Below, piece by piece: positions 11,043 through 21,400 of a DNA stretch of 64,000 bases. Location of the stretch: NCBI GenBank assembly GCA_025765595.1, contig JAIVFH010000018.1, positions 248,001 through 312,000 on the forward strand, in the 5' to 3' direction. Source of the stretch: Obelidium mucronatum (Eukaryota > Chytridiomycota > Chytridiomycetes > Chytridiales > Chytriomycetaceae). Under the pieces are notes generated by a model. The model worked only from the letters and a program-made list of their open reading frames with translations. It searched no databases and had not been told where the DNA came from. The translations under genes were made by a program, and so were the position numbers. The stretch's first letter is position 1. Each line of letters starts with the position of its first letter.

Positions 11043-12162
11043 AATGAAATTGTATTGATTCTGTAGACAGTTTTTATTTTCCTCTTTTCCGTCTTCTCTT
11101 CTTTTCCTTTAATCCCAATCTTTTTTTAAAATAATACACAATGCTCCCATCAACTGAGACTGACCAGCGGATGGCTTGATTCAATTTATTCCAAAATTGA
11201 TTTTTAGAAGTGCTGCCACCATCCTTTTGGATAAGATTTCAACAAACCTCTCCATCAAACACACAACCCCCAGCTTCCAGTGATTGCAGCAATATTCTTG
11301 GTAATGGTTGGGCTGAGTCAATCAAGTCTGCCATAGACAAGGTGGGGCATAACTCCAAGCAGTTGCGCTATTCAAAATTCAGCTTGGATAAAGTTCTGAT
11401 AAACGATGTTCATTATTTGCTCATTTTTATTTCTAATGTTTGTTCTATTCATGTGGTTTAGATGTGCCTGCCAGCCACGTTGAAAGGACAAATTACAAGC
11501 CTGGGCAACACTATCAATCTTTACAAGGCAATGGAAACTGTTGGACAGAAACGGCACACTGTGGTCAGGGGGGAAATTTCCAAAAAGGTTTGGACTGGCA
11601 GCTGCATCAATGTGTCTCAATTTAAATGTAGGTGTTTGGTGAATATGGCCAAAACAAAGCTTTAGCTGCCTCAAGACAGCGCCTCTCGCTATGTTTGCCA
11701 AATACATTTTGGCAGAGGTTGTGATGGCATAGTTGATAGGAAGCGTGCTTCTTTGATGCTATGAAATTAGCAAAGGACAGTCCTTTTGTTTTTTTTTCCT
11801 GATTCCTTCAGAGAAAGTTCCGCAACTACTTTACTCCAGGCTCTAAAAGACAAACTTGGTGAGATAGAGAATGCCTACAGAATGTGTCCCCACAGAAAAC
11901 TCCCGGAACATTCTGTAGGTGTGCTGCAGAACGTCTGCAGGTATTTCCAGCAGAATTCATACGCGTTCACTATCTAGGGCTTGGATTTAAAATCAGAATA
12001 ATTGCTGTTAGAACTGGCTACAGAATTTCTATGCAATATCTTCAGAAAGAGGTGCATAATCTCCAGGGAGATTGATTAGATCTCCAGCAGCAATTCAGGA
12101 GAGACAAAATGACAAGTTAAGAGCCCAAGGCACATCATTGACCCTCCCTTCTTTTTTTTGTT
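11043..12162. other. Gene-poor transition zone with decayed exon fragments
   Basis: Short plausible coding pieces occur on the plus strand, for example 11282-11400 (SAIDKVGHNSKQLRYSKF) and 11462-11590 (LPATLKGQITSLGNTINLYK). A donor-like and an acceptor-like site lie between them, but stops prevent a full model. They may be exons of one dead gene. From about 12100 rightward the DNA becomes compact and conserved. Confidence 0.3.
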
Positions 12163-13682
12163 TTATTCAAGAGACAATGTTGCCTCACTTGTTGAGCTAA
12201 TAACACTTGCTTTCAGATCATTTGTCGATTCTGCAATGTCAATGGCTGACTTCAAATCATTCAACAAATCTTCAATATCCTCAATTCCCACACAAAGTCT
12301 AATCAAATCATCCGGCAATGCCCGTGCTTTCCTTACTTCAGCTGGAATTGAAGCATGTGACATGTTACAAGGCATACTGTAAATCAAAAGTTAATCAAAG
12401 CAAAATAGGGCAGGCTAGTTTTTTCCCTCACCTGATCAAACTGTTGACACATCCAAAACTGACACTGATTCCCCACAACTGACAAGCCTCAACAATCCGT
12501 GTACTTTTTTCCACATCCCCAGTAACAAAGCTCAAAACAGCACCGGCACCACTGGCCATGCTCATATGCAGCTTCTTTTGAGGATGCGAATCAAGCCCTG
12601 GGTAGCTCACACTGTAGCCCAACTGTTCAAGAAAGACGGCCACATTTTCAGCGTTCTGTTGTTGCCGTTCGAGACGAAGGGCAAGCGTCTTGAGGCCTCG
12701 AAGCAACAAGAAGGAGTCGAAAGGTGCAAGGCCGCAGCCGATAGAGTTGATGATGAAGTAGATTCGCTGTGTTTTTTGAAAAAAAAATATGGGTCAAGAA
12801 GAGGAAACAGAAGCATTATTTTCAGTTTCAACTCACGTTGGCAACTTGGGCATCTTTAACGCCAATAACACCAGCCATAAGATCATGATGTCCCGACAGA
12901 TACTTGGTACCCGAGTGGTACTCAATGTCAGCACCCAGTTCAAGACAATTCATGAGAATCGGAGACATCATCGTGTTGTCCACTATCACCAAGGCATCTG
13001 GACAAGCTTCATGAACAAGTGCAGAAATGGTAGGAATATCAGCAATCTTCATCATTGGATTTGTTGGAGATTCCAAAAGAACGAATTTGGTCTTTGCTGG
13101 ATTAATAGCGTTGCGAACGGCTTCAACAGATGTGGTGTCAACATGATGGACGGTGATATCCAGAGTAGTTTTGATGTATGTGAGTAACCGATTGGTTCCT
13201 AGTAGTATGCGTGAGTGTTTTGTAATGGCAAAGAGAGTTGTGTAAGTTGTGTGAGCCAAACAGATAACCAGATAAGCTTGAAGTGTCAAAAACAAACCTC
13301 CATACAAATCATCTCCCGCAATAATCTCATCGCCCGATCTAACCAAACGAAGAATCGCATCAAGGGCGCTCATGCCGGTAGTTGTGACAAACGCCCGTTC
13401 ACAACGCATAAGCTTTTCCAAGTGCGTTTCCAAAACGGAACGGGTTGGGTTCCCTGATCTCGTGTAGTCAAAGGCACCCATTTCACTAGCTGAAGTCTGC
13501 TTGAAAGTGGCAGTTTGGTAGATTGGAACAGAGGAGGCGTTGTATGGATCGCCTGGATTCGCAACCACAACGCAACGAGTTGCAAGCTTAAAGTCTTGGG
13601 GGTCCTTTCCTCCTGCTTTAGAAGTGGAAACGGCGGCGCTGGATGATGCAGACGTTACGCTGCTGACTACTGGAGAGCTCAT
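12163..13682 (-). CDS. Cystathionine beta-lyase (PLP-dependent trans-sulfuration enzyme)
   Basis: Four exons on the minus strand (13682-13298, 13198-12837, 12766-12432, 12376-12163) give 431 residues. The enzyme cleaves cystathionine to homocysteine, pyruvate and ammonia in methionine synthesis, using pyridoxal phosphate. Visible hallmarks are ASSVPIYQTATFKQ, the PLP-phosphate motif YTRSGNPTR, DDLYGGTNRLL rebuilt exactly across the first intron, the Schiff-base lysine in SGTKYLSGHHDLMAG, and a C-terminal CNMSHASIPAEVRKARALP block. The first 35 residues are Ser/Ala/Val-rich and may be a targeting or disordered leader. Length is normal for the family. The ASSVPIYQTATFK and SGTKYLSGH signatures favour beta-lyase over cystathionine gamma-synthase or gamma-lyase, but paralogues are close. 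Confidence 0.9.
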
Positions 13683-14048
13683 TGGATTGTTGTGCTTTCC
13701 CCAAAACTTGGTTTTGCTTTTGTTTTTTTCGTTGGGGGAAATTCAATGACGTTTTCAAGTTGCGCAATTTCAAAAAATCTTTCAGGAGATCGGAATGAGG
13801 GTTGTGAACAACCGTCAGAAGAGAGTGAGTCTTAACAGTCAGTAGTTGATCGCTATTTTATTTTTAAGTTAAAAACATAATATCGATATTCTCGCTTCCA
13901 AATTTTTTTTGGCCACATCTTGAGGTGTTATGGATTTTACAGCTCGATAAGAGTATTTAAATTCTATTTCTTGTATTAATATTTGTATTGTTACTTTCCA
14001 CAATAACCTTTATTATTTACTTCTATTTTTTTATCCCTCGACAAAAAA
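13683..14048. promoter_or_regulatory. Divergent intergenic region
   Basis: 366 bp between the start codons of the beta-lyase (-) and the small membrane protein (+). It is AT-rich in its right half, with no reading frame. It presumably holds both promoters; no specific site was recognised. Confidence 0.4.
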
Positions 14049-14425
14049 ATGAGTGAAACCAAATACACCAACCCATATTTCGTCGCAGCCTTCTCAGTCG
14101 TCGCAGTCCTCGGATTCGTGTTTGGACCGGCCGGTCAAGCGATTGCTGCGAAGTTTGCGAGTGGAAACGGAGACTCGCGGGTGCGTGTGTTGTTTAAGTT
14201 GGTGTTTTAAATAAGAAATAATGCTAACCCACACGCTCTCTATCTCGGGGTTTACAACGATACACTCAAATTACTCAAATTCCTATGCTGCAATTAATTA
14301 TCCAGACAATTACGGATGAGCAGCTGTCTCTTATCGTCAACTTCATTGGAGCTGGAACCTTCATTTTGATTATCGTTCATCACTTTCTGGAAGTGGGAAG
14401 AAAGAAGGTCCACTCTACAATGTGA
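14049..14425 (+). CDS. Small two-helix membrane protein, unknown family
   Basis: Two exons (14049-14180 and 14306-14425) code 83 residues. The donor is CGG/GTGCGT and the acceptor TCCAG, joined in phase 0. The protein begins MSETKYTNPYFVAAFS and contains two hydrophobic segments, about residues 11-34 (VVAVLGFVFGPAGQAIAAKF) and 53-70 (IVNFIGAGTFILIIVHHF), separated by a short polar loop. The C-terminus is basic (GRKKVHSTM). It could be a small ER or mitochondrial membrane subunit, but I do not recognise the family. MPC1 starts 99 bp downstream on the same strand. Confidence 0.65.
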
Positions 14426-14524
14426 ATGGCTCTCGAAACAAAACTCAAGGCGTTTGTTTTTTTCCCCCGGCCTGTGGGCTAATGTATTAATAAAGCACAA
14501 TCGTTTTATTTTGTTTACCCAAAT

Positions 14525-15247
14525 ATGACTGGTGCTGTCCAAAAGTCTGCTGTCCAACGTGCTATGTCCTACGTCACCAGCAAGGACTTTCGAACGTATT
14601 TGATGAGGTGAGGCTTCTTGGAGAAAGATGCAGTTGCATTTACTTGGGCCTGAGATCTAAATCGGTTCTTTTGGTTTCTCTAGCACGGTAAGAACTCCAA
14701 TAGGTGTACATCCTCCAATCTCCTTGTGCTAACCGCTGCAATCGCAACGTTACGAATGATGCTCATAGCACTTCTGGGGCCCAGGTGAATAGCTCTCGGT
14801 CTGTGCTCTTTCCGTTTCTCTCATTAACCAATTATCAAAGTGGCCAATTGGGGTTTACCGATCGCAGCCATTGCCGACACACAAAAGTCTCCGGAATTCA
14901 TTAGTGGAAACATGACTGCGGGTAAATGCAGCGGGACAATGGACTCTGTTTGTGATCTTTTATCTCACTGTTATTGTTTTTTCTTTCCACCAACTTCCAA
15001 AGTTCTCTGTGTGTACTCTGGATTGTTTATGAAGTTTGCGCTCGACGTCCAGCCACGAAACTATTTGCTTTTTGCTTGCCACTTTGCCAATGAAGGAGCT
15101 CAGTTGATGCAAGGATATCGTTTTGTGAACTACCACTAGTTGAGTATATTCTTTTGCGTGTTTTGTGTTTATTGTCTTTTAAAGTGGATGGATGTATTCA
15201 GCTGGGGCGGAAAGGAGAAGGCCGAGCAGGAAGCAAAGACTGCGTGA
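14525..15247 (+). CDS. MPC1: Mitochondrial pyruvate carrier subunit 1, with a 4-nt microexon
   Basis: Six exons give 121 residues: 14525-14607, 14684-14687, 14769-14784, 14841-14921, 15003-15138 and 15202-15247. MPC1 pairs with MPC2/3 in the inner mitochondrial membrane to import pyruvate. The spliced protein carries the family core [48 protein letters not shown] and [18 protein letters not shown]. Exon 2 is only CACG, flanked by TTTCTCTAG and GTAAGAAC. Without it the STHFWGP motif cannot be read, because a TAG sits directly before the CAC codon of exon 3. Exon 3 is 16 nt. The last intron uses donor GTTGAG and yields a tail [18 protein letters not shown]. If it were retained, the protein would stop at 15139. 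AATAAA for polyadenylation follows at about 15256. Confidence 0.92.
14684..14687 (+). other. MPC1: 4-nucleotide internal exon (CACG) of MPC1
   Basis: Exon 1 ends in phase 2 (..ATG AG), and exon 3 must begin exactly at a CAC codon because TAG precedes it. One missing nucleotide modulo three is therefore required. CACG, with consensus acceptor and donor on either side, supplies the last base of Ser and the Thr codon of the invariant Ser-Thr-His. Confidence 0.85.
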
Positions 15248-15266
15248 TCGCGATTAAATAAAAAGT

Positions 15267-15656
15267 TCACTCTTTGATGCTGCACGTTTGCAGGATGCGG
15301 TCCCGCTCCACGTCGGACCCGGCCTTGTGGAAGGCGTGCTGAGTCAGCAGGCTTGTCTGGCGCCGCACGCAAGCCTCGAAGGCGCGCCGCTCGTCGCTGC
15401 ATGCGCCCGTGAACACACCGAGCGGCCGGCGCCCGCGCTCGCACACCAACAGCGCCAGCCGCGCGTCGGCGCAATTGGCTTCCGCCGCCGCCGCGACCGT
15501 CTGCGGCAGGCGCAGCTTGCTCTGCACGCGCCCGCCCGTGTCTGCCGTCTCGGCGCGGATTTGCTCGCGAATCCGTGCGCTGTCTTCGGCCGACTGCGGG
15601 GGCCCAGAGAGCGGGAAGAACGGGTTGTCGCCAGAATCCGTGTTTGTTCGATCCAT
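15267..15656 (-). CDS. Twin CX9C mitochondrial protein, Cmc1-like
   Basis: An intronless frame of 129 residues. It has the twin CX9C signature of intermembrane-space proteins imported and oxidised by the Mia40 relay: C-ADARLALLV-C and C-SDERRAFEA-C, separated by 13 residues that include GVFTGAC. The Cmc1 family (COX assembly) has this spacing with a G-C-N/S-x-x-x-x-A pattern before the second pair. The N-terminal 55 residues are polar and the coding DNA is strongly GC-rich. Its stop is 19 bp from the convergent MPC1 stop, and its ATG is 45 bp after the stop of the upstream F-box gene on the same strand. Which Cmc paralogue it is cannot be settled here. Confidence 0.75.
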   Translation of the reverse strand: MDRTNTDSGDNPFFPLSGPPQSAEDSARIREQIRAETADTGGRVQSKLRLPQTVAAAAEANCADARLALLVCERGRRPLGVFTGACSDERRAFEACVRRQTSLLTQHAFHKAGSDVERDRILQTCSIKE

Positions 15657-15701
15657 TTTTGTGATAAAAATTAAATATAATAAAATAGAACACCCCCAGC
15701 A

Positions 15702-17842
15702 TCATGTTGTCAATGCCCGCGAATGCTGTCCCGCCACACTCTTCAGTCCGCGATCCCCCTGCTTTACCCCCCACCGCTGCTCTCGAAACCCATCTGTCAC
15801 AAGCTCCCCTCCATTCAACAACACCCACCCAAACGACTTCAACTCGTTGGCCGGAATAGTCACATTTCGACATTGAGTCATATTGATCATTTTCATCCTG
15901 CCTAGCCCTCTCAACGCAGACACACCCGCATTTGTAATCAACACACACCCACGCACACTCAGCCTTTCCAACTCTTTGGAGTTTTCAGAAATTTTTTGTA
16001 GACTAGAATCTGTGACAGCAGACCCGCAGAAGGACATGTCCAGAACTCGCAGACCTGCACATGCTTTTGTAAGCGGTTCAACGCATGCTTCTGTAAGCGC
16101 ACAACAGAAACTGAGACTGAGGAGTTGCAGATTAGGGCACACCAAAGATATATTGGTTACGGCTGCATCGGTAAGGAAACTGCAGTCACTTAAAATCAGT
16201 TCAGTTAGTTGAAATGGCGTTGATGCTGAAGAAGCCCATGTGAGGAATCCGCCATCTGATATTGCCGTACACCGCTGCATGTTTATGCTTTTGACTGTGG
16301 ACCATGTGGCATGATCCATGGACGTATCCGTCAGATTTTTGCAATACGACAAATGGATATCCTCCAAATTCGGGGAAAACGCTAAAACAGCTAAGACTGC
16401 CGCGTCCGTCAGTTTCCGACAATTCGATAAATCAATGCAATGCAAATTGGAAGCTAGCTTGGCAAACCCGCCCACCCCCGCATCAGTCACATCCCAAACA
16501 GAGGCAAGATTAATGAATTCCACACACGGGGCCAGTTCAGCGATGGATAAAAGCCCCTTGTCCGTTACTTGCCAGCAGTTTCGGAGATTAAGTGATTTGA
16601 TTGCATGACCGCAAAATTTGAGTATCTTCAAGAGAGTCGCGTCGTCAATTTTTTTGTGCCAAGGACTCAAATCCACAGATTCGAAAAAGAAGTGCCGCGG
16701 GTCTTCGAGAACCCTTGTGACCCCGTGGCTGAGGATTCGGAGTCTCATGAGTCGCCTTGGGTCAAGGTATTTGAGAATCAGGATGGACGTGTCGTTTGGA
16801 AAGGTAGGGAAAATTCTTTTTTCATCTTCGCAGGCTGAAGGTCGATAGTCGATTGATATTTCAGAGGATTCAGATTGGAGAGGTGATGTAATTGAGCGTT
16901 TTGGGTTTGATAGGCCGGAGCCTCCTCGGTTCGGAGTGGCGGATGTCTTTGGTGACGTCTTTTCAGCGGCGCTTTGAGCTAACTTCATCAGGTTGTCATC
17001 GGACCATACAGCAACTGATGCTCGTCGTTTGGTGGTATTTAATAATGCCAAACTGGCCACATATGAGTTTGCTGGAATATCAAGGCCGGTTCCAGCCGTC
17101 TTGATATTACTGTTGCTGTTGCTGCCTCTGTGATCCACCTCTAAACTATCAGATTCCTGCTTTTCCAACCCTTTCGACGCTGTTTGCCGCTGCTGATCTT
17201 CCTGCTGTTGAGTTTGAGGTGTTTGCTGTTGCTTAGGAGGCAACTCGGGGTTGATTTGAATGCACGGCACTTCAGGCAAATCATCCTCGGAATCATCATT
17301 TTCTTCTTCGATGCCCTTTTGAGCGTTTTCGGCTGCCTTTTGAGACAGCGCAGCAATCATTTCTGGAGTGGGTAGAGACATGCTAGTTCCAAGACTGCTG
17401 TTTCTCCGGCCTGTAGGAGATTCGATTCCTTTTGGGGATGAGAGAGAACGCCCAATATCCAGCATACTGATTTTCTATTTCAAACAAAAAACATGAGTTA
17501 CTGGATTTAGATGCAGCAAAAAAGGAATTAAAACTCACCCGCTCAAGCAAAGAATCCTGAGAGAGCATGGTTCGAACTGTCAAATTACCGAGATCGTCTC
17601 CGCCTCCTCCTACTCCTCCTCGTTTTTGTCGCTCCAATAAGACCGATCTGGACTTATTGTATCGCTCTTTGGCTTCACTCAAAACTGCATCCTTCATTTT
17701 CGGATATTTTGCCAATTGAAGATGCAAGTCAGATGACGTAAGGACACCAAGCAAGCATTTCGCTAGACATCGCACAGTTGCTACACGAGGAGTGTCAAAT
17801 AATACGGCGATTTCTCCGACTACGTCATTATTATCGTGTTTT

Positions 17843-17883
<41 letters not shown>

Positions 17884-18361
17884 AGTTGATGATTGAGCCA
17901 CAATGAAACTAAAAAAAAAAATGGTACGTACAATACGATCCAGCGTCTAGAGCACCTAGAACAAGTTCTCCATCTGAAGAAACTACTTCAACTGAGCCGC
18001 GAAAGATGAAAAAAACGCATTTGGCGGGTTCTCCTTCTTGAACAATAACATCACCAGGAGAAAAAGTTCGCAACCGAATGTCCTGCACATAAAACGATAA
18101 GAATACCAAATAGACAAATAAACAAATAAAAACATAAGCGGATAATGAGGGAGAGGGAAAGAAACGCACTTTAGCGAGATCGCAGAAAAAGAGGTCTTCT
18201 TGATCACTTGTTGGCACAAGATTAGAACGTGATACTGCCGCAGTCACAGTGGCAGGAGACGAGGCCAGCGGATTGGATGACGGGCCAACGAAGTCTCTAA
18301 AAACTGACTGAAACAGTGGAATCTGCCGCAGCAAGTCCTTGATCATGGCGTCTTCTGACAT
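15702..18361 (-). CDS. Cyclic-nucleotide-binding, F-box and leucine-rich-repeat protein
   Basis: Four exons (18361-18170, 18082-17932, 17819-17539, 17474-15702) give 798 residues. The N-terminal part is a cyclic-nucleotide-binding fold: LRTFSPGDVIVQEGEPAKCV, FIFRGSVEVV, then an intact phosphate-binding cassette GSYFGEIAVLFDTPRVATV, rebuilt across intron 2, with the Glu and Arg that bind cAMP/cGMP. A Ser/Gln-rich linker follows (about 210-420). Next comes an F-box (FPNDTSILILKYLDPRRLMR) and about ten LRRs of the cysteine-containing type (SLNLRNCWQVTDKGL and similar) to the C-terminus. F-box/LRR proteins select substrates for SCF ubiquitin ligases, so I infer a cNMP-regulated substrate receptor. 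Intron 2 contains a 38-base homopolymer. The start ATG is 64 bp from that of TEL1 on the other strand. Confidence 0.85.
17845..17882. repeat. 38-base A/T homopolymer within an intron
   Basis: An uninterrupted run of A (T in the sense of the minus-strand gene) lies inside intron 2 of the CNB/F-box gene, 25 nt upstream of the acceptor. A separate TTTTTAG upstream in the same intron is a decoy acceptor: only GACGTAG restores FGEIAVLF. Confidence 0.8.
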
Positions 18362-18425
18362 GCTATTTTAATTAAAAAAGTATTTATTAAAAATAAAAAA
18401 AAAAGATTGTAAATATTCCAGGAAG
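18362..18425. promoter_or_regulatory. 64-bp bidirectional spacer between CNB/F-box gene and TEL1
   Basis: Only 64 bp of A/T-rich DNA separate two divergent start codons. Both promoters and 5' leaders must fit here or overlap the first exons. No named element was recognised. Confidence 0.6.
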
Positions 18426-21400
18426 ATGGAGCAGCTACAGTCTGCGGCGCGACGACTGGCATGCAGCGACAAGGCGGCCGACCGCAGCAAGGCGCTCCTC
18501 GAGCTGCAGCAGCTGCTCGCGGACGCGGGGCCGCTGGCCGCAAACAGCGGCAGCAGCGGCAGCGAGGCGGCGGCGAAGCGCATCGTCGACAAGATTGCGG
18601 AGGCGGCGGCGCGCGAGAAGGACGCGCTGCTCGCGGCGGCGGCGAAGACGAAGGCGAAGGCGCCGAAGAGCGGCCGCGCGCTCGTGCTCGACGACGTGGC
18701 CAAGGCGCTGCTCGCCGCCGCGCGCCTGCTGGGCGCCGCACTGGGCGCCGCCGCGCGTCCGCTGCTGGACCACTGCATCGACGGGCTGTGGACGCCGAAC
18801 GCGGGCGCCTTGTTCCGCCCGCTGCTCGTGTACCTCAAGGTTGGTTCGTGTCGGTCTCTCTCCCGCACTCACTCACTCTCGCTCTCACTCTCCCTCGCTC
18901 AGATCATCGTGCTACTGCTGGAACGCAAGGCGTATCGCGACCACGTGTCGCGTTCGCAGTGGAAGCTGCTGATGGATCTGGTGCATTCAAACCTGTTTGT
19001 GGATTCTGAGGCGGAGTCGGAGTCGGATAAATCGGTCCTCACTTCGGGGGACAGGCACGACCTGTCGTGTATATTCTTTTACCTTTGCATCATCCAGCAC
19101 AAAGACGTCCATAACCGCAGTCTTGTGTTGATGGAAGACATCAGCAAGTTCTTGTCCTTGCGTCCACAAGAAATTTCGTGTCATCCGCCACTACTGTCCA
19201 CTTTCTGTCATCTTTTGCATTTGGAACTGTGCAATTCCTCAGCTGACGTTATTGCTATTATGAGGAATCTTTTTCCAAGCCTCATTTCCATATGGACCAG
19301 AAGTCAGTTTCGTGATGCTTTTTATCGTCCAGGCTCACATCGATCTTCAATTCTGCAACTATTTCGTATTTATTTCTTGATGGGGACTCTTCCATTCTTG
19401 AATTCCACCAACATTAATCCAATTTGTCTTGACTATGCCATCATTTTTGAGCAAGAAGAAATATCAGCTATTTATCAAGCAGCTATTAAAGAGCTCCAGT
19501 CGAAACGATCTAATATCCTGTGTCTATCAGAACCGTCATTGCTGCTTACGGCATTATCTTCATCTTACCTTCTGTCAACGCCATTCTTAAATCTTCAGCA
19601 TGCGACAGAGTTTATCTCACTCGACGATTCTGACTGTGGCGATAGAGCAATATCCACATGGTTGTATATCGATATGCTTTCTGATGTTGTTTTCCACTCA
19701 GCGGCCAACAATCACGTGAAAAGTACATGCCCCGAGGAGGAAGAACCGTCAGATTCATCCAGGAAAAGAAGAAAAATATCGAATACCCAAACTGCAATTT
19801 CAGACTTTCTTTTACAGCTCAAAAACGCCAATGCATCATCAAATCATCGAAACGTGATTCTTCAAACCAGCATCCTTCTCTTTCAGAAGATGAAGCTATT
19901 TTCTGGTTGTTCCACCACTGTGGACTTGGCTGGGTTTCAAGAATCCCTTTGTTCGCTTCTGTCTTCTGATTCTGAAAATCCATGGGTGTACATTTGTTTG
20001 GGATGCTTAGTCGGTGTTGGTGGGGCCTCAAGCTTGGGGTGGGAGAGAGTGTTTGAGATGTGTGACCGTAAGTTTGAAGCAAGTCGGTGCGAGGCGTCCT
20101 TTTTCCTGCTCTCCAGACTATCTATCGACCTGAAACATCCTGGATCATCCACAGCTTTAAGCGTTTACTTTTCTTCTGGAATATTTCAAAAGGACCACCA
20201 AGTTTCATCCTCCGTTTGCAGATTCATTATTGAATCTGAAGGAGTTCCTGCTGGAGTTACGACAAAGAAGCAAGCTAGAGATATCGTTGCCGCATTAATA
20301 CAAAGATGTTCGGTTGTATCCACAAATTACGTGGCTCAGGCTGTTGTAAAGCTGGTTACTGGAGTTGCTCCAAGGCCAAAAGAGGGGGGGTCAACGAAAC
20401 GGGAATTTGGGTTTTGGCCTGTTCATATTCTTCCTACCGAAACGATATTGGAGGAATGGAGGTTTTTGGAGCTCAAAAAGAGTGTCAGTGTGGCTTTCCT
20501 AGAGTCTTATGAACTGTTGATACCCGTCCCGACCGTCATCAACAAACCCAAGGATGTTCTTGGGAAAACTGAAGTTTCTTGGTTGATTAAGGAACTTTCC
20601 GACTGTCTGGATCGTTCCATGGGACACTCTTTAGTCAATGACTTGCTGCATTCAATATTTATTTGCCATGAAATATGCGGCTTCATTTTCCGTGAGGCGC
20701 CCTCGTTTAGAGACATGTTTGAGAGCTCATGTCTTGTATCCAAGTTGGATGCAAGTATTGCCCTTGTTGTGCAAAGTCTCCAGTCGAATCAATATCAAAT
20801 TGATGGAATACAGTTGGAAGATTTGAAGCTCTTGTTCCACATTTTTCAAGGAGGCAGTAGCACTGGCAGCAGTATTTTCAGCAAACCTTCAATATCTGTT
20901 GTAATTAGCGCATTATCAACGACTCTCAAACTGTATCTGACGGAGTTTAACAGGAGAGATGCATTTTCAGATCTTTCCAGCTATCCCTCTTCTAGTTCTG
21001 AAATGTCCGGATTTGACCATAATTCGCAACAAAGCCATGTGGTAAAACTTGAAACCAACGATTTTGAAGTGAAGGGAGATGATACTCAATCCGATGAATG
21101 CTTCCCCGGGAATTTGATGTACTTGAGTCACTATGATGTTCCTGCTGGGCGGGCAGCGCGTGTGGATAAAATAATGTTGAAGAAGCTGCTTGTAGTGGAA
21201 ACTTTGAGTAATTTGCATACCATCATGGGGTGTTGGAATACTGGTAATTTGTTTTTTGAATTTGCTGCGGAGACTTTGGGTGGTTTCGTCTTTGCAGGAG
21301 ATTTGTGTAAATCTGTGGAATGTACTGCCAGTATGTACTCCTTTTTTTTTATGACAAGAGATTTTTCCTAAATCATTTTTTATTTTTTCAAAGGCCAAGT

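Noticed and set aside
15125..15184. Alternative MPC1 ending by splicing GTGAAC to TTTTAAAG (GYRF joined to WMDVFSW)
   Set aside because: It also closes in frame, but drops the conserved NYHY. The donor GTTGAG and acceptor ATTCAG give [13 protein letters not shown], which fits fungal MPC1 tails better.
17845..17901. Frame starting in a poly-Phe run upstream of AKHDNNDVVGEIAVLF
   Set aside because: It reads through the intronic homopolymer. Splicing GTACGT to GACGTAG restores the cNMP cassette GSYFGEIAVLF instead.
18435..18872. Several long frames on both strands over TEL1 exon 1
   Set aside because: GC-rich shadows. Only the frame starting at 18426 has the TAN-like motif and joins TEL1 exon 2.
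18840..18902. Reading TEL1 intron 1 as coding (in frame, no stop, 21 codons)
   Set aside because: The stretch has GT..AG ends, is CT/TC-rich and would insert a Ser-Leu repeat in a helical domain; an intron is more likely, though retention cannot be excluded.
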